From Chryseobacterium formosum (GTDB taxonomy: Bacteria > Bacteroidota > Bacteroidia > Flavobacteriales > Weeksellaceae): a stretch of DNA of 64,000 nt. The notes under the pieces were generated by a model. The model was not told the DNA's origin. It ran no database searches and was given only the letters and a program-made list of their open reading frames with translations. Shown here piece by piece: positions 1-8,298 of this stretch; the first letter of the stretch is position 1, and the number at the start of each line of letters is the position of its first letter. Both the position numbers and the translations under genes were made by a program. The DNA is taken from positions 248,001-312,000 of the forward strand of contig NZ_JAOVZW010000008.1 in assembly GCF_026460885.1 (NCBI RefSeq), in the 5' to 3' direction.

Positions 1-2
1 GC

Positions 3-914
3 GGTGCGTGGAATGACATTTGGCTAAATGAAGGTTTTGCCACTTTTGGAGAGCACGTTGCTTATGAAAAATTGACCATGACCAATGCTGAATTTCTAAA
101 TTATCTTCTCAATGAAAAAAATTATATCACAAGTGATACAGAAGGAAGTGTGTATGTTGCAGACAGTAATTTAGGAAGTGTAGGTGCTATTTTTAATGGT
201 AGATTAACGTATTCAAAAGGTGGTTATGTGGTAAGAATGATGAAATGGATTTTAGGTGATACAGTGTTTTATCAGGCTTTAAAAGATTACCATGCGAGAC
301 CGAATTTAGCCTATAATTATGTAAGAACTTCAGATTTAAATGCTTCTTTTTTAACTTCTACGGGAACAAATTTCACGGAGTTTTTCAACGATTGGATTTA
401 CGGTCAAGGTTATCCAACTTATGATATCCGATGGAAACAAACAGGAAATCAGGTTACTTTTAAAGCATCCCAAACGCAAAGTCATTCTTCGGTAAGTTTT
501 TTCGAGATGCCATTACCAATTAAAGTAACCGGAACCGGCGGACAAACTGCTTTTTTTGCTCTAAATAACACTTCAAATAACCAATTTTTCAACGAAACTG
601 TGAGTTTTCCCATTGCAAGTGTTCAGTTTAATTATGAATATCAGATTTTGGAGAAAAATTCTACGGTTACACAAGATAATAATTTAAGTACAACAGATTT
701 TAAAACTCAGGAATTTAGTATTTATCCGAATCCTGCAAAAAATGAATTGTTTATTTCAGGATTAAAAAAAGAAGCCAATTATCAAATACTCACAGCAGAC
801 GGAAGATTGGTGAAAAAAGGAAAAGCCGATCAAAAGATTGATATAACTATTTTGGAAAAAGGAGTTTATTTTATTATGATAAATAACTCAAACTTAAAAT
901 TTGTAAAAGAATAA
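3..914 (+). CDS. Secreted M1 family aminopeptidase, C-terminal part with T9SS sorting domain (5'-truncated)
   Basis: The reading frame is open from base 3 and has no start in the window. It begins with WNDIWLNEGFATFGEH; the NEGFA block and its Glu are the part of the M1 gluzincin active site that follows HEXXH, so HEXXH itself lies upstream of the window. The rest of the catalytic and helical region follows, then a beta-rich stretch. The last ~75 residues are a type A T9SS sorting domain (FSIYPNPAKNEL, GVYFIMINN, ending KFVKE). Such proteins are exported by Sec, then by T9SS to the cell surface or medium, where this one should trim N-terminal residues from peptides. Family assignment is firm; substrate is unknown. 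Confidence 0.88.
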   Translation, partial: GAWNDIWLNEGFATFGEHVAYEKLTMTNAEFLNYLLNEKNYITSDTEGSVYVADSNLGSVGAIFNGRLTYSKGGYVVRMMKWILGDTVFYQALKDYHARPNLAYNYVRTSDLNASFLTSTGTNFTEFFNDWIYGQGYPTYDIRWKQTGNQVTFKASQTQSHSSVSFFEMPLPIKVTGTGGQTAFFALNNTSNNQFFNETVSFPIASVQFNYEYQILEKNSTVTQDNNLSTTDFKTQEFSIYPNPAKNELFISGLKKEANYQILTADGRLVKKGKADQKIDITILEKGVYFIMINNSNLKFVKE

Positions 915-966
915 AAAAATAATTATTGTATTGATTTTCAGTGTATATTTGTTTATAAACAAAAAA

Positions 967-1386
967 ATGACAAATATGAAATGTAAATCTTTATTCTTTT
1001 TTCAAGTTGTTTTAATCACTGTATTGATGTTCGGTTTAACATCATGTGAATCTAAAAAATCAGACAATCCTTTATTGGATACACAGTGGAGTGGCCTTGC
1101 AAAAATCCCTCAGGAAACAGAAGTTGTTCTGAAGTTTTCTAAAGATAAGTTAGATGTTTTGCTCGGAGATAAAGTTATTGAGAACATGAATTATAGTCTC
1201 AATAACGGAGAAATTACTATCGTGAAAAATTCTGGAGGCACACCTTGCAATGCAGGAACTACTGGGAAATATAAGTATGAAATTATAGGAGAAAATCTTG
1301 TGATGACATTCATTTCCGATGAATGTACTGCGCGAATAAAATCTTTACAAGGAGTAATATATAAAAAACATGAAGTGAAAAAATAA
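967..1386 (+). CDS. Small putative lipoprotein, unknown function
   Basis: About 139 residues from the ATG at 967; an ATG at 976 is also possible, and the frame extends to a TTG at 931 that would put charged residues before the signal. The N-terminus is a lipoprotein signal with lipobox GLTSC at about residues 26-30, followed by charged ESKKSD. The mature part is a small beta-rich domain with two Cys (TPCNAG and DECTA) that could pair. It resembles the lipocalin-like or META-like small periplasmic proteins common in flavobacteria, but I do not recognise a specific family. It stands alone and is followed by a terminator-like hairpin. Confidence 0.7.
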   Translation: MTNMKCKSLFFFQVVLITVLMFGLTSCESKKSDNPLLDTQWSGLAKIPQETEVVLKFSKDKLDVLLGDKVIENMNYSLNNGEITIVKNSGGTPCNAGTTGKYKYEIIGENLVMTFISDECTARIKSLQGVIYKKHEVKK

Positions 1387-1409
1387 AATAAATTTTACTT
1401 CTTAATGCT

Positions 1410-1440
1410 AAAGCTTTCATTTTTTTTGAAGGCTTTTTTT
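1410..1440 (+). terminator. Intrinsic terminator after the small lipoprotein gene
   Basis: Stem AAAGCTTTC / GAAGGCTTT (one T-G pair) is followed by a run of T, 24 bases after the stop codon. Confidence 0.6.
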
Positions 1441-1608
1441 GTTTTTAAACATTTATAAAGACAATTTTAAATTTTTGTTTCTCTGATTTGTGAAATTAAT
1501 TTCTTTAAAATACTTGTCACACGTTGATGATATGAATGTTATATCTGGTAAAACTTGAATATTAACTAAATATAAAAAGAAATATTTAAATTATTGAAAA
1601 TAAGGTAT

Positions 1609-1616
1609 TAATTTTG
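1609..1616 (+). promoter_or_regulatory. Bacteroidota -7 box TAATTTTG
   Basis: TAATTTTGC sits about 50 bases before the ATG at 1668 and fits the Bacteroidota consensus TAnnTTTG. The -33 TTG is not at ideal spacing. Confidence 0.5.
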
Positions 1617-1667
1617 CAGCTTCGTAAAATTATAACTTGTTGATTCATTAATTGTTAAATATTTTCT

Positions 1668-2582
1668 ATGAGAAAAAATCTATTTACTTTAATGGCATTT
1701 ATGTCGTTTGGAGCGTTTTTTATTAAAGCGCAGATGCAAAAAATATCCTTTGAAAGTACAGAAGGATACACTGTTGGAAATCTTGGAGGTCAACAAGGTT
1801 GGACAGTTTGGGGAGGGCTTCCCGCAGCGAACGCGCAGGTTGTTAATTCAAATCCAACAGATGGAACCCGATCTTTTAACATGATTAGTAATGAGACTGT
1901 TCAGGATTTTTGTGGAATTGAAAAAAATATTACAAGTTTAGTGACGAGTGGAGATGTTGAGATTTCTTTTGATTATAGTTTTTCAGATCTTGAATTCTCA
2001 GATTATGAAATTGCAATTTATAACAATGCATTAATTTCTGATTATACTGCTGCTTTTAGAATCGATTATCTTACAGGTGTTTTGAGTTACAGAAATGCGA
2101 CAGGATTCGTTGACGGACCCGTTCTAACAGAAAATCAATGGTATAACTTAAAAATTGTTATTAAACAGTCTACGAATACTTTACAGTATTTTCTGAATGG
2201 GACGCAAATTTTTTCAGGAACTTTGGGAACTAATAAAAATGTACAGGTTATTGATTTTGTTTATGATGATTTCGGATCTGGATTTAGAGCTGATAATATT
2301 CAGATTAATAATTTAGCAGTCCTTTTAACTGCAGAAGTTGGAAAAAAAGAATCGATAGAAATTTATCCTAATCCTACAGCTGAAAAATTAAATATTGAAA
2401 CAGACGGAAATATAAATTCGATTGCAATTTTTGATGCTAAAGGAGGCTTAATTAAAAATTTTCAGGAAGGTGGAATTTCCAATGGAAAAATTTTGAATGT
2501 TTCAGACTTAGTGACTGGTGTTTATATGATTAAAGTGAAAACTTCTACATCGGAATTTAACAAGAAATTTATCAAAAAGTAG
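1668..2582 (+). CDS. T9SS-sorted secreted protein with LamG/concanavalin-like jelly-roll domain
   Basis: 304 residues. A Sec signal peptide (residues 1-21, ending IKAQ) is followed by a ~190-residue beta-sandwich: FESTEGYTVGNLGGQQGW at the start and FRIDYLTGVLSYRNA and WYNLKIVIKQSTNTLQYFLNG in the middle, typical of LamG/laminin-type jelly-rolls. The last ~75 residues are a type A T9SS sorting domain (IEIYPNPTAEKLNIE, VSDLVTGVYMIKV, FNKKFIKK). It is probably a surface-attached or released carbohydrate- or protein-binding protein; the ligand cannot be told. It is a monocistronic unit with its own promoter and a tail-to-tail terminator. Confidence 0.8.
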   Translation: MRKNLFTLMAFMSFGAFFIKAQMQKISFESTEGYTVGNLGGQQGWTVWGGLPAANAQVVNSNPTDGTRSFNMISNETVQDFCGIEKNITSLVTSGDVEISFDYSFSDLEFSDYEIAIYNNALISDYTAAFRIDYLTGVLSYRNATGFVDGPVLTENQWYNLKIVIKQSTNTLQYFLNGTQIFSGTLGTNKNVQVIDFVYDDFGSGFRADNIQINNLAVLLTAEVGKKESIEIYPNPTAEKLNIETDGNINSIAIFDAKGGLIKNFQEGGISNGKILNVSDLVTGVYMIKVKTSTSEFNKKFIKK

Positions 2583-2603
2583 ATTGTTTAAAATCAAACA
2601 TAG

Positions 2604-2630
2604 ACCTTTCAGAATTCTGGAAGGTTTTTT
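2604..2630 (+). terminator. Intrinsic terminator after T9SS protein gene
   Basis: An 11-bp stem (ACCTTTCAGAA / TTCTGGAAGGT, one G-T pair) is followed by six T, between convergent genes. Confidence 0.75.
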
Positions 2631-3498
2631 ATTGATATATTTTCTTGATTGCTCTTTCAGCTCTTTTATTGGCAATTTTAACCTTATAATTAAACCATTT
2701 TTCTTTAAAAATTTTTCTCATCGCATTATCAAAATGTCTGATGATCACTAAGTTTTTAAATCCTCTCCATTTCTCGAGCAAACTTGAAGGTAAAGCACGA
2801 ACCGAAACAGAATAACCTTCCGTTTCATATTGTATATAATGCCACCAACCTGAAGGGATATAAAGTGTTTCTCCAGGCTTAATTACTGCTTCGTAACCAT
2901 TTAAAAATTTCAAAGCCGGATATTTTTCGTAATCAGCTTCCTGAAGATTAACCAGACTGTGAAAATTGTAAGGAAGTTTATACATCAAATCCGATTGCTC
3001 CCAAGGAAAAAGCCAGATTCTTTTAATTCCCTGAAATTGCGTTATGAAAACATGAGACATATCAATGTCAATATGATTTCTTGTAATAGAACCTTTTCCA
3101 CCAAAAAACATAAAAGGAAGCCATTTTAAAACCTTTCCTTTCGTTACATCTTTATAATGAAGGTCATTTTTTAGTTCAGGTTTTATGCTTAAAAGATTGA
3201 ATAAAAACAAACGATATTCTGTAGTTTTTGTACTGATTAAGTCTAAATATTCTGAAAAAGTAGTTTCTGCAACGGGTTTACTTGCCACTCGATCAATTGA
3301 TTCCAGCTCACTGCCGTAAACATTTACTTTGGTTTCGCCTGCGATTTCTTTAAAATATTCATAATTCCATTTTTGAAAAGCCGGACTGTCTTGTTCAACG
3401 AAATCCTTTAGAATAATGGGTTTACAGGCTTTCATGTGGTTTGAAATAAATTCTTCTGAACTGATATTCTGAGTGCTTTTTACCTGTGTTAATTTCAT
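2629..3498 (-). CDS. Cupin-like (JmjC/FIH-type) Fe(II)/2-oxoglutarate-dependent oxygenase
   Basis: 289 residues, the usual length of the cupin_8/JmjC-like family. An HxD metal pair lies in ITRNHIDIDMSHVF (about 137-150) and the distal His in GETLYIPSGWWHYIQ (about 210-224). Together they give the 2-His-1-carboxylate Fe site of protein or small-molecule hydroxylases. There is no signal peptide, so it is cytoplasmic. It is transcribed alone from a TATATTTG promoter, preceded by a CTAC-N7-GTAG dyad that also occurs in front of cysH (see findings), hinting at a link to sulfur status. The substrate is unknown; aspartyl/asparaginyl hydroxylation is typical of the family but not shown here. Confidence 0.8.
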   Translation of the reverse strand: MKLTQVKSTQNISSEEFISNHMKACKPIILKDFVEQDSPAFQKWNYEYFKEIAGETKVNVYGSELESIDRVASKPVAETTFSEYLDLISTKTTEYRLFLFNLLSIKPELKNDLHYKDVTKGKVLKWLPFMFFGGKGSITRNHIDIDMSHVFITQFQGIKRIWLFPWEQSDLMYKLPYNFHSLVNLQEADYEKYPALKFLNGYEAVIKPGETLYIPSGWWHYIQYETEGYSVSVRALPSSLLEKWRGFKNLVIIRHFDNAMRKIFKEKWFNYKVKIANKRAERAIKKIYQ

Positions 3499-3518
3499 TA
3501 CAATTAATTTAGAATCGT

Positions 3519-3552
3519 CAAATATAATAATATCCTACAAAATTAGTAGACT
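3519..3552 (-). promoter_or_regulatory. Promoter of the cupin gene with CTAC-N7-GTAG dyad
   Basis: Read on the minus strand, AGTCTAC-TAATTTT-GTAGGATA (3552 to 3531) precedes a -7 box TATATTTG (3526 to 3519), 20 bases before the start codon. The same arrangement occurs at 18758-18788 before cysH. Confidence 0.6.
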
Positions 3553-3663
3553 AATTGGTTTTAAATTTTAATTTTTCAACGATTAAAAAAATCAATAAAA
3601 AATGTCGAAACTTATTTTGTTTAATGCCTTTTTATTAAATTAGCGCAACTAAATTTAATTATA

Positions 3664-4860
3664 ATGATCTCTGGAAAATATCTTGAAAATCTACAGAACG
3701 AACTAAAAAACATAGAAAACGACGGACTTTTTAAAAAAGAAAGAATCATCACATCTCAGCAAAGTGCAGAAATTGAAGCTAATGGGAAGAAGCTTTTGAA
3801 CTTTTGCGCCAATAATTATTTGGGATTGTCAAATCACCCTGAAGTAATGAAAGCTTCGCAGGAAATGATTGGTTCTCACGGTTACGGAATGTCATCTGTA
3901 CGTTTTATCTGCGGAACTCAGGATATTCACAAACAACTGGAAGAAAAAATTGCTGAATTTTTAGGTCTTGAAGATACTATTCTTTATGCAGCTTGTTTTG
4001 ATGCAAATGGAGGTGTTTTCGAACCATTGTTTACAGAAGAAGATGCGATTATTTCTGATGAATTGAATCACGCTTCGATTATTGATGGAGTTCGTCTTTG
4101 TAAAGCGGCAAGATACCGTTATAAAAATAATAATATGGCTGATTTGGAAGCTCAGTTAATTGCTGCTTCCGAAAAAAATCACCGTTTCAAAATCATCGTT
4201 ACAGACGGAGTTTTCTCAATGGATGGAATTGTTGCAGACCTAAAAGGAGTTTGCGATTTAGCCGATAAATATGATGCTTTGGTGATGGTTGACGATTCTC
4301 ACGCTACAGGTTTCATCGGAAAAACAGGACGTGGAACTCACGAAGCAAACGAAGTGATGGGTAGAGTAGATATTATAACTTCTACTTTAGGAAAAGCTTT
4401 AGGTGGTGCTTTAGGCGGATTTACTTCTGGTAAAAAGGAAATCATCGATATGTTGAGACAGCGTTCTAGACCATATTTATTTTCAAATTCACTGGCTCCG
4501 GGAATTGTTGGGGCAGCGTTGAAAGTTTTAGAAATGATTTCAGACGACACTTCACTTCGTGATACGGTAATGGAAAATGCAGAATATTTCAGAACAGAAA
4601 TGAAAGCTAAAGGTTTTGATATTCCGGATGGAGACGCTGCAATTGTTCCTGTCATGTTATACGACGCAAAATTGGCTCAGAAAATGGCAGAAAAACTAAT
4701 GGATGAAGGAATTTACGTCATTGGTTTCTTCTATCCTGTGGTTCCTAAAGAGAAAGCGAGAATCAGGGTACAACTTTCTGCGGCTCATACACGAGAGCAT
4801 TTAGATAAAGCAATTACAGCTTTTGAGAAAGTAGGAAAAGAATTAGAAGTAATTTCTTAA
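3664..4860 (+). CDS. kbl: Glycine C-acetyltransferase (2-amino-3-ketobutyrate CoA ligase)
   Basis: 398 residues, the standard length. A PLP-dependent alpha-oxoamine synthase: [15 protein letters not shown] near residue 45, [11 protein letters not shown] around 138-148, [11 protein letters not shown] around 210, and the Schiff-base Lys244 in [13 protein letters not shown]. It converts 2-amino-3-oxobutyrate and CoA into glycine and acetyl-CoA, the second step of threonine catabolism via threonine dehydrogenase. Related KAS-family enzymes (BioF, serine palmitoyltransferase) are alternatives, but the length and the [19 protein letters not shown] signature fit Kbl. No tdh is adjacent. A terminator follows. 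Confidence 0.93.
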   Translation: MISGKYLENLQNELKNIENDGLFKKERIITSQQSAEIEANGKKLLNFCANNYLGLSNHPEVMKASQEMIGSHGYGMSSVRFICGTQDIHKQLEEKIAEFLGLEDTILYAACFDANGGVFEPLFTEEDAIISDELNHASIIDGVRLCKAARYRYKNNNMADLEAQLIAASEKNHRFKIIVTDGVFSMDGIVADLKGVCDLADKYDALVMVDDSHATGFIGKTGRGTHEANEVMGRVDIITSTLGKALGGALGGFTSGKKEIIDMLRQRSRPYLFSNSLAPGIVGAALKVLEMISDDTSLRDTVMENAEYFRTEMKAKGFDIPDGDAAIVPVMLYDAKLAQKMAEKLMDEGIYVIGFFYPVVPKEKARIRVQLSAAHTREHLDKAITAFEKVGKELEVIS

Positions 4861-4871
4861 AATAATTTGCC

Positions 4872-4902
4872 AAAACCATTACAAAATTGTAGTGGTTTTT
4901 TT
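4872..4902 (+). terminator. Intrinsic terminator after kbl
   Basis: AAAACCATTAC / GTAGTGGTTTT stem (one wobble) with a T run, 11 bases after the kbl stop codon. Confidence 0.8.
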
Positions 4903-4923
4903 ATGAAATTTAATATGTTAATA

Positions 4924-5559
4924 ATGAAAAAAAGTTTGATTTTAGGATTGTGTGTTTTTGCACAACTTTTATTTTCTCAAGAAGAAAAAAAGTCTTTTGT
5001 AACTTTTAGTGTTGTAAAACCGGTTGTAAGTTTTGCACCAAGAATTGTAGCAGGATATGTACATCAATTAAATGACAGAGCTTGGCTCGGTATTGAAGCA
5101 GGTTATGGTTCAGACGGAACAAGATTAGATGATAGAACAGAAAATAATTACAGAGGTTTTGAAATTCGTCCGGAATTTTATTATGATACAAAAGCAAGCG
5201 AAAGAATTAAGCATTTTGTTTCATTCTCTCTTTTTTATATTGAGAAAACGCAAGTGAAAACTTTAGACGAATATACAACGGATGACGGAGATTTTCGTTT
5301 TGACCGAGCTGATTATATGAGAAATAAAAAAGGATTTACGGTAAGTTATGCCCCGATGATTCCTTTTGGAAGGTCTAAATCTTTTTATTTCATGCCAAAA
5401 ATTGGTATTGGATTGGCAAATTCTACTATTAAGTATGATAATGTAATCAACAGACAGGAAATTGAGGATTTAAGAATTAATTGGTTGTCAATTAGTCATT
5501 TCGGTTCAACCGAAAAAAATGGGATTGTCGGAGATTTTAAAATTGTTTATAGATTTTAA
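4924..5559 (+). CDS. Outer-membrane beta-barrel-like protein, paralogue of 6186-6836
   Basis: 211 residues from ATG 4924. The frame runs back to a TTG at 4867, but that lies in the kbl terminator and would spoil the signal peptide. The signal peptide is MKKSLILGLCVFAQLLFSQ. The mature part alternates polar and aromatic residues as in small barrels (FEIRPEFYYDTKASERIKHFVSFS; FYFMPKIGIGLANSTI) and ends in Phe (KIVYRF), as barrel proteins often do. It shares WxGxExGYGSxG, EIRPE and FxMPKIGxG with the protein at 6186-6836, so the two are a local duplication separated by one lipoprotein gene. Function unknown. Confidence 0.75.
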   Translation: MKKSLILGLCVFAQLLFSQEEKKSFVTFSVVKPVVSFAPRIVAGYVHQLNDRAWLGIEAGYGSDGTRLDDRTENNYRGFEIRPEFYYDTKASERIKHFVSFSLFYIEKTQVKTLDEYTTDDGDFRFDRADYMRNKKGFTVSYAPMIPFGRSKSFYFMPKIGIGLANSTIKYDNVINRQEIEDLRINWLSISHFGSTEKNGIVGDFKIVYRF

Positions 5560-5659
5560 AAGTAATAATAACATCAAAATAATTTCTTAAAAAAATAAAC
5601 GATTCTACAATTGTAGAATAAAAACAAAATTTCTATATTTACAAAAATTCTGTTTTTTT

Positions 5660-6103
5660 ATGCTTAAAAATTTCTTACTTGCGCTGTTTTCAGTTTTTAT
5701 TTTTGTCTCGTGTCAGACAAAAAAAATGAATCAATACATGAAAATTGATTCTAAAACTCAAAAACGCCATGGGAAATGGAAGGAAGAATATTCTTCAGAT
5801 CAAGGAGCTTTGATTGCAGTCGGAAAGTATAAAAAAGGTGAAAAAGTAGGCGTTTGGAAAACTACTTTCCAGGATAAATTGTATCAAAAAGATAAAATCA
5901 GAAAAACGGTTACTAAAACAAAATTATACTTCCCAAACGGTAATGTGATGGAAAGAGGGCAATCTAAATTGGATATTTCCGAGTCTCAAAGACATTGGTA
6001 TTATTTCGGTGATTGGAAATATTATGATGAAAACGGAAAACTCAAGTACATTAAAAAATACGCTGATGGAAAGAAAGTTGACAGTATTTCTTTTGCTAAA
6101 TAA
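5660..6103 (+). CDS. Lipoprotein with MORN-like repeats
   Basis: 147 residues. Lipobox FVSC (about 16-19) follows a short hydrophobic signal. The mature part carries MORN-variant motifs: RHGKWKEEY, GKYKKGEKVGVWKTTF and YFGDWKYYDENGKLKYIKKYADGKK. In other Bacteroidota, such repeats occur in envelope proteins of unknown role. It lies between the two barrel paralogues, has its own leader with a TCTACAATTGTAGA palindrome at 5612-5625, and may work with them at the outer membrane (inference). Confidence 0.7.
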   Translation: MLKNFLLALFSVFIFVSCQTKKMNQYMKIDSKTQKRHGKWKEEYSSDQGALIAVGKYKKGEKVGVWKTTFQDKLYQKDKIRKTVTKTKLYFPNGNVMERGQSKLDISESQRHWYYFGDWKYYDENGKLKYIKKYADGKKVDSISFAK

Positions 6104-6185
6104 TTATTTTAAGAGATATGAATTATTTTGCTGCGGAACAGAGAATTTTTTTATTTTTAGCAGGTTAATCGGTTGAAAATTTTCT

Positions 6186-6836
6186 ATGAAAAAAACATTA
6201 CTCCTATTTTTTGTTTGTATTTTATCAAGTCAAATTTTTGCGCAGTCTGATGATTATAAATCAATAATTACTGTAAGTTCTTTCGCTCCGTTTCGTGACC
6301 AACGATACAATGTGGGCTATATGCGAAAAATTTCGGAAAGATGGTGGATTGGTGCAGAAGTGGGTTATGGTTCTGAAGGAATTACACCTTTTAACCACAA
6401 TGATTTTAAAGGAAAGTTCAATATGCTTGAAATTCGACCAGAAGTCTTTTACAGTTTAAATCCGGACTCAAGGTTAAAACATTTAATTTCCGCAGAAGTT
6501 TTTTACCTAAATCATAAAGGTGATAATGTCAATGGAAATTATTATGATGAAAATAATAACTATTATTCATTCTCTTCAGCAGATTATAAAAGAACTAAAG
6601 CGGGAGTAAACATCAATTACAGCATCATGCTTCACAAAGAATCTTCGTGGTTTGGCTTTATGCCGAAAATAGGATTCGGAATCAGACAGAGTGATATTTC
6701 TTACAGCAATGTAGTGAATCGGGAAGAAAGATATGAGCCGACTGATGGATTGCCATTTCAATTTTTGCTGAATAAGGAAGGTTCTAAACTTGGTTTTAAT
6801 TTCAATATTGATATCAAACTTATTTTCAAATTTTAA
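6186..6836 (+). CDS. Outer-membrane beta-barrel-like protein, paralogue of 4924-5559
   Basis: 216 residues. Signal peptide MKKTLLLFFVCILSSQIFAQ, then a small barrel with SFAPFRDQRYNVGYMRKIS, WWIGAEVGYGSEG, EIRPEVFYSL and FGFMPKIGFGIRQSDISYSNVVNREE, and a terminal Phe (KLIFKF). The NVVNREE segment matches DNVINRQE in the first paralogue. Likely an outer-membrane protein of about eight strands; no transport or enzymatic role can be read from the sequence. Confidence 0.75.
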   Translation: MKKTLLLFFVCILSSQIFAQSDDYKSIITVSSFAPFRDQRYNVGYMRKISERWWIGAEVGYGSEGITPFNHNDFKGKFNMLEIRPEVFYSLNPDSRLKHLISAEVFYLNHKGDNVNGNYYDENNNYYSFSSADYKRTKAGVNINYSIMLHKESSWFGFMPKIGFGIRQSDISYSNVVNREERYEPTDGLPFQFLLNKEGSKLGFNFNIDIKLIFKF

Positions 6837-6905
6837 ATAGATTTAAGATTCTATTATTTTAAAACCATTTCTAAAGATTAAAACCTGTTTTTTTCTGAAA
6901 TAAAC

Positions 6906-6913
6906 TATCTTTG
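6906..6913 (+). promoter_or_regulatory. Promoter -7 box (TATCTTTG) of hemJ
   Basis: A perfect TAnnTTTG match followed by CA, 16 bases before the ATG at 6930. Confidence 0.7.
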
Positions 6914-6929
6914 CACACAAATTTTTACG

Positions 6930-7478
6930 ATGCTTTATACCATCATCAAGGCGTTGCACATTATTTTTATGGTCAGTTATTTTGCGGGAATTTTTTATCT
7001 CGTAAGAATTTTCGTGTATTATAAAGATACCGATGCTTTTTCAGATGAAAAAAAGTTGATTCTGAGAGAACAATATATCTTTATGGCTCGAAGATTATGG
7101 AATATCATCACCGTTCCTGCCGGAATAATTATGGCTGTTTGCGGCTTAGTAATGATATTTCTGAATACCGGTTTAATGAAAATGGCATGGTTTCATTTAA
7201 AACTGACTTTCCTGATTGGATTGGCGATTTACCATTATTGGTGTTGGAAAAAAGTGAAACATTTAACCCAACTCAACGGAAATACTTTAGAAACTGCCAA
7301 TTTAAAACTGCGACAGGCAAACGAAATTGCCACATTTATTTTATTTTTGGTGGTATTTACTGTTATCTTAAAATCTCAGGTCATTGAATATTGGTGGCAA
7401 TTAATTACAGGATTTTTCGTTTTGGTATTTCTGATTATGATGACGGTAAAATTTGTAAATAAGAATAAGAAAAACTAA
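6930..7478 (+). CDS. hemJ: Protoporphyrinogen IX oxidase HemJ (CopD/UPF0093 family)
   Basis: 182 residues with four or five membrane segments. The N-terminal KALHIIFMVSYFAGIFYLVRIFVY contains the family's conserved His (H10), and FHLKL contains His89 and the conserved Lys91. HemJ is the heme b-containing oxidase that converts protoporphyrinogen IX to protoporphyrin IX in bacteria lacking HemG and HemY. It precedes gldF by about 90 bases and could be co-transcribed with it. Its heme role is thematically close to, but not linked with, the hmu locus 20 kb away. Confidence 0.85.
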   Translation: MLYTIIKALHIIFMVSYFAGIFYLVRIFVYYKDTDAFSDEKKLILREQYIFMARRLWNIITVPAGIIMAVCGLVMIFLNTGLMKMAWFHLKLTFLIGLAIYHYWCWKKVKHLTQLNGNTLETANLKLRQANEIATFILFLVVFTVILKSQVIEYWWQLITGFFVLVFLIMMTVKFVNKNKKN

Positions 7479-7483
7479 TGATT

Positions 7484-7550
7484 GGTTGATAGTTGTTGGT
7501 TTATGGTTGATAGAAAGAATCTAACAACTAACAACAATCAACTAACAACA
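7484..7550. repeat. Imperfect inverted repeat between hemJ and gldF
   Basis: Two arms of about 29 bases rich in GTTG/CAAC (GGTTGATAGTTGTTGG on the left, CTAACAACTAACAACAATC on the right) match at about 22 of 29 positions. They could form a hairpin in the hemJ-gldF transcript. Confidence 0.6.
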
Positions 7551-7565
7551 TTTTACAATAAAACT

Positions 7566-8294
7566 ATGATTGCAATATTTAAAAAAGAACTTTGGAGTTA
7601 TTTCGGGAACTGGAGCGCATGGATTATCATTGCGGCATTCAGTCTGATAATGACTTTGTTTCTGTTTTTTTTCGAGAATGATTCTAATATTTTCGATATC
7701 GGATTGGCTTCTTTACAGAGCTATTTCGTTTTGGTACCTTGGTTACTGATGTTTGTTATTCCGGCTTTGTCGATGAAAACATTTGCGGAAGAACAACAAA
7801 CGGGAACTTTAAACTGGTTGTTTTCTCAACCTCTGAAAGTTTCAGATTTGGTTGCAGGGAAATTTCTTTCGGTTTGGGTTGTTGGAATTTTATGTCTGAT
7901 TCCTTCGCTGATTTATTTCTACACAATTTACGTTTTGGGAGTTCCGGAAGGAAATATTGATATGGGAATGACTTTCGGAAGTTATTTTGGATTAATTATT
8001 CTGATTGCTGCATTTTCAGGTGTTGGAATTTTAGCATCTTCGCTTTCTCAGAATCAGATTATGGCTTATTTGTTAGGCGTTTTCATGTGTTTCATCATGT
8101 ATTTCGGGATTGAACAATTGGCAAGTTATAAATTGTTGGGCGGCGCAGATTTTATTTTACAGAATATAGGTTTTTATCAGCATTTCTTGGGCTTTACAAG
8201 AGGGCTTATCGATTTTAAAGATGTTGCCTATTTCGTTTTCATCATTGGTCTTACGTTAACATTGTCTAATCATTTTATCAATAAAAAGAAGTAA
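7566..8294 (+). CDS. gldF: Gliding motility-associated ABC transporter permease GldF
   Basis: 242 residues from ATG 7566. An upstream TTG at 7482 in the same frame lies inside the repeat and is unlikely. Six hydrophobic segments of an ABC-2 permease; starts MIAIFKKELWSYFGNWSAW and contains FAEEQQTGTLNWLFSQPLKVSDLVAGKFLSVW, typical of GldF. It forms an ABC transporter with GldG and the ATPase GldA, required for gliding in Flavobacterium johnsoniae. gldA is not in the window. gldG follows after 4 bases. Confidence 0.8.
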   Translation: MIAIFKKELWSYFGNWSAWIIIAAFSLIMTLFLFFFENDSNIFDIGLASLQSYFVLVPWLLMFVIPALSMKTFAEEQQTGTLNWLFSQPLKVSDLVAGKFLSVWVVGILCLIPSLIYFYTIYVLGVPEGNIDMGMTFGSYFGLIILIAAFSGVGILASSLSQNQIMAYLLGVFMCFIMYFGIEQLASYKLLGGADFILQNIGFYQHFLGFTRGLIDFKDVAYFVFIIGLTLTLSNHFINKKK

Positions 8295-8298
8295 AAAC

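Noticed and set aside
4338-4655. Minus-strand reading frame of 105 codons inside kbl
   Set aside because: Fully inside a clear enzyme gene and without signal, motif or promoter.
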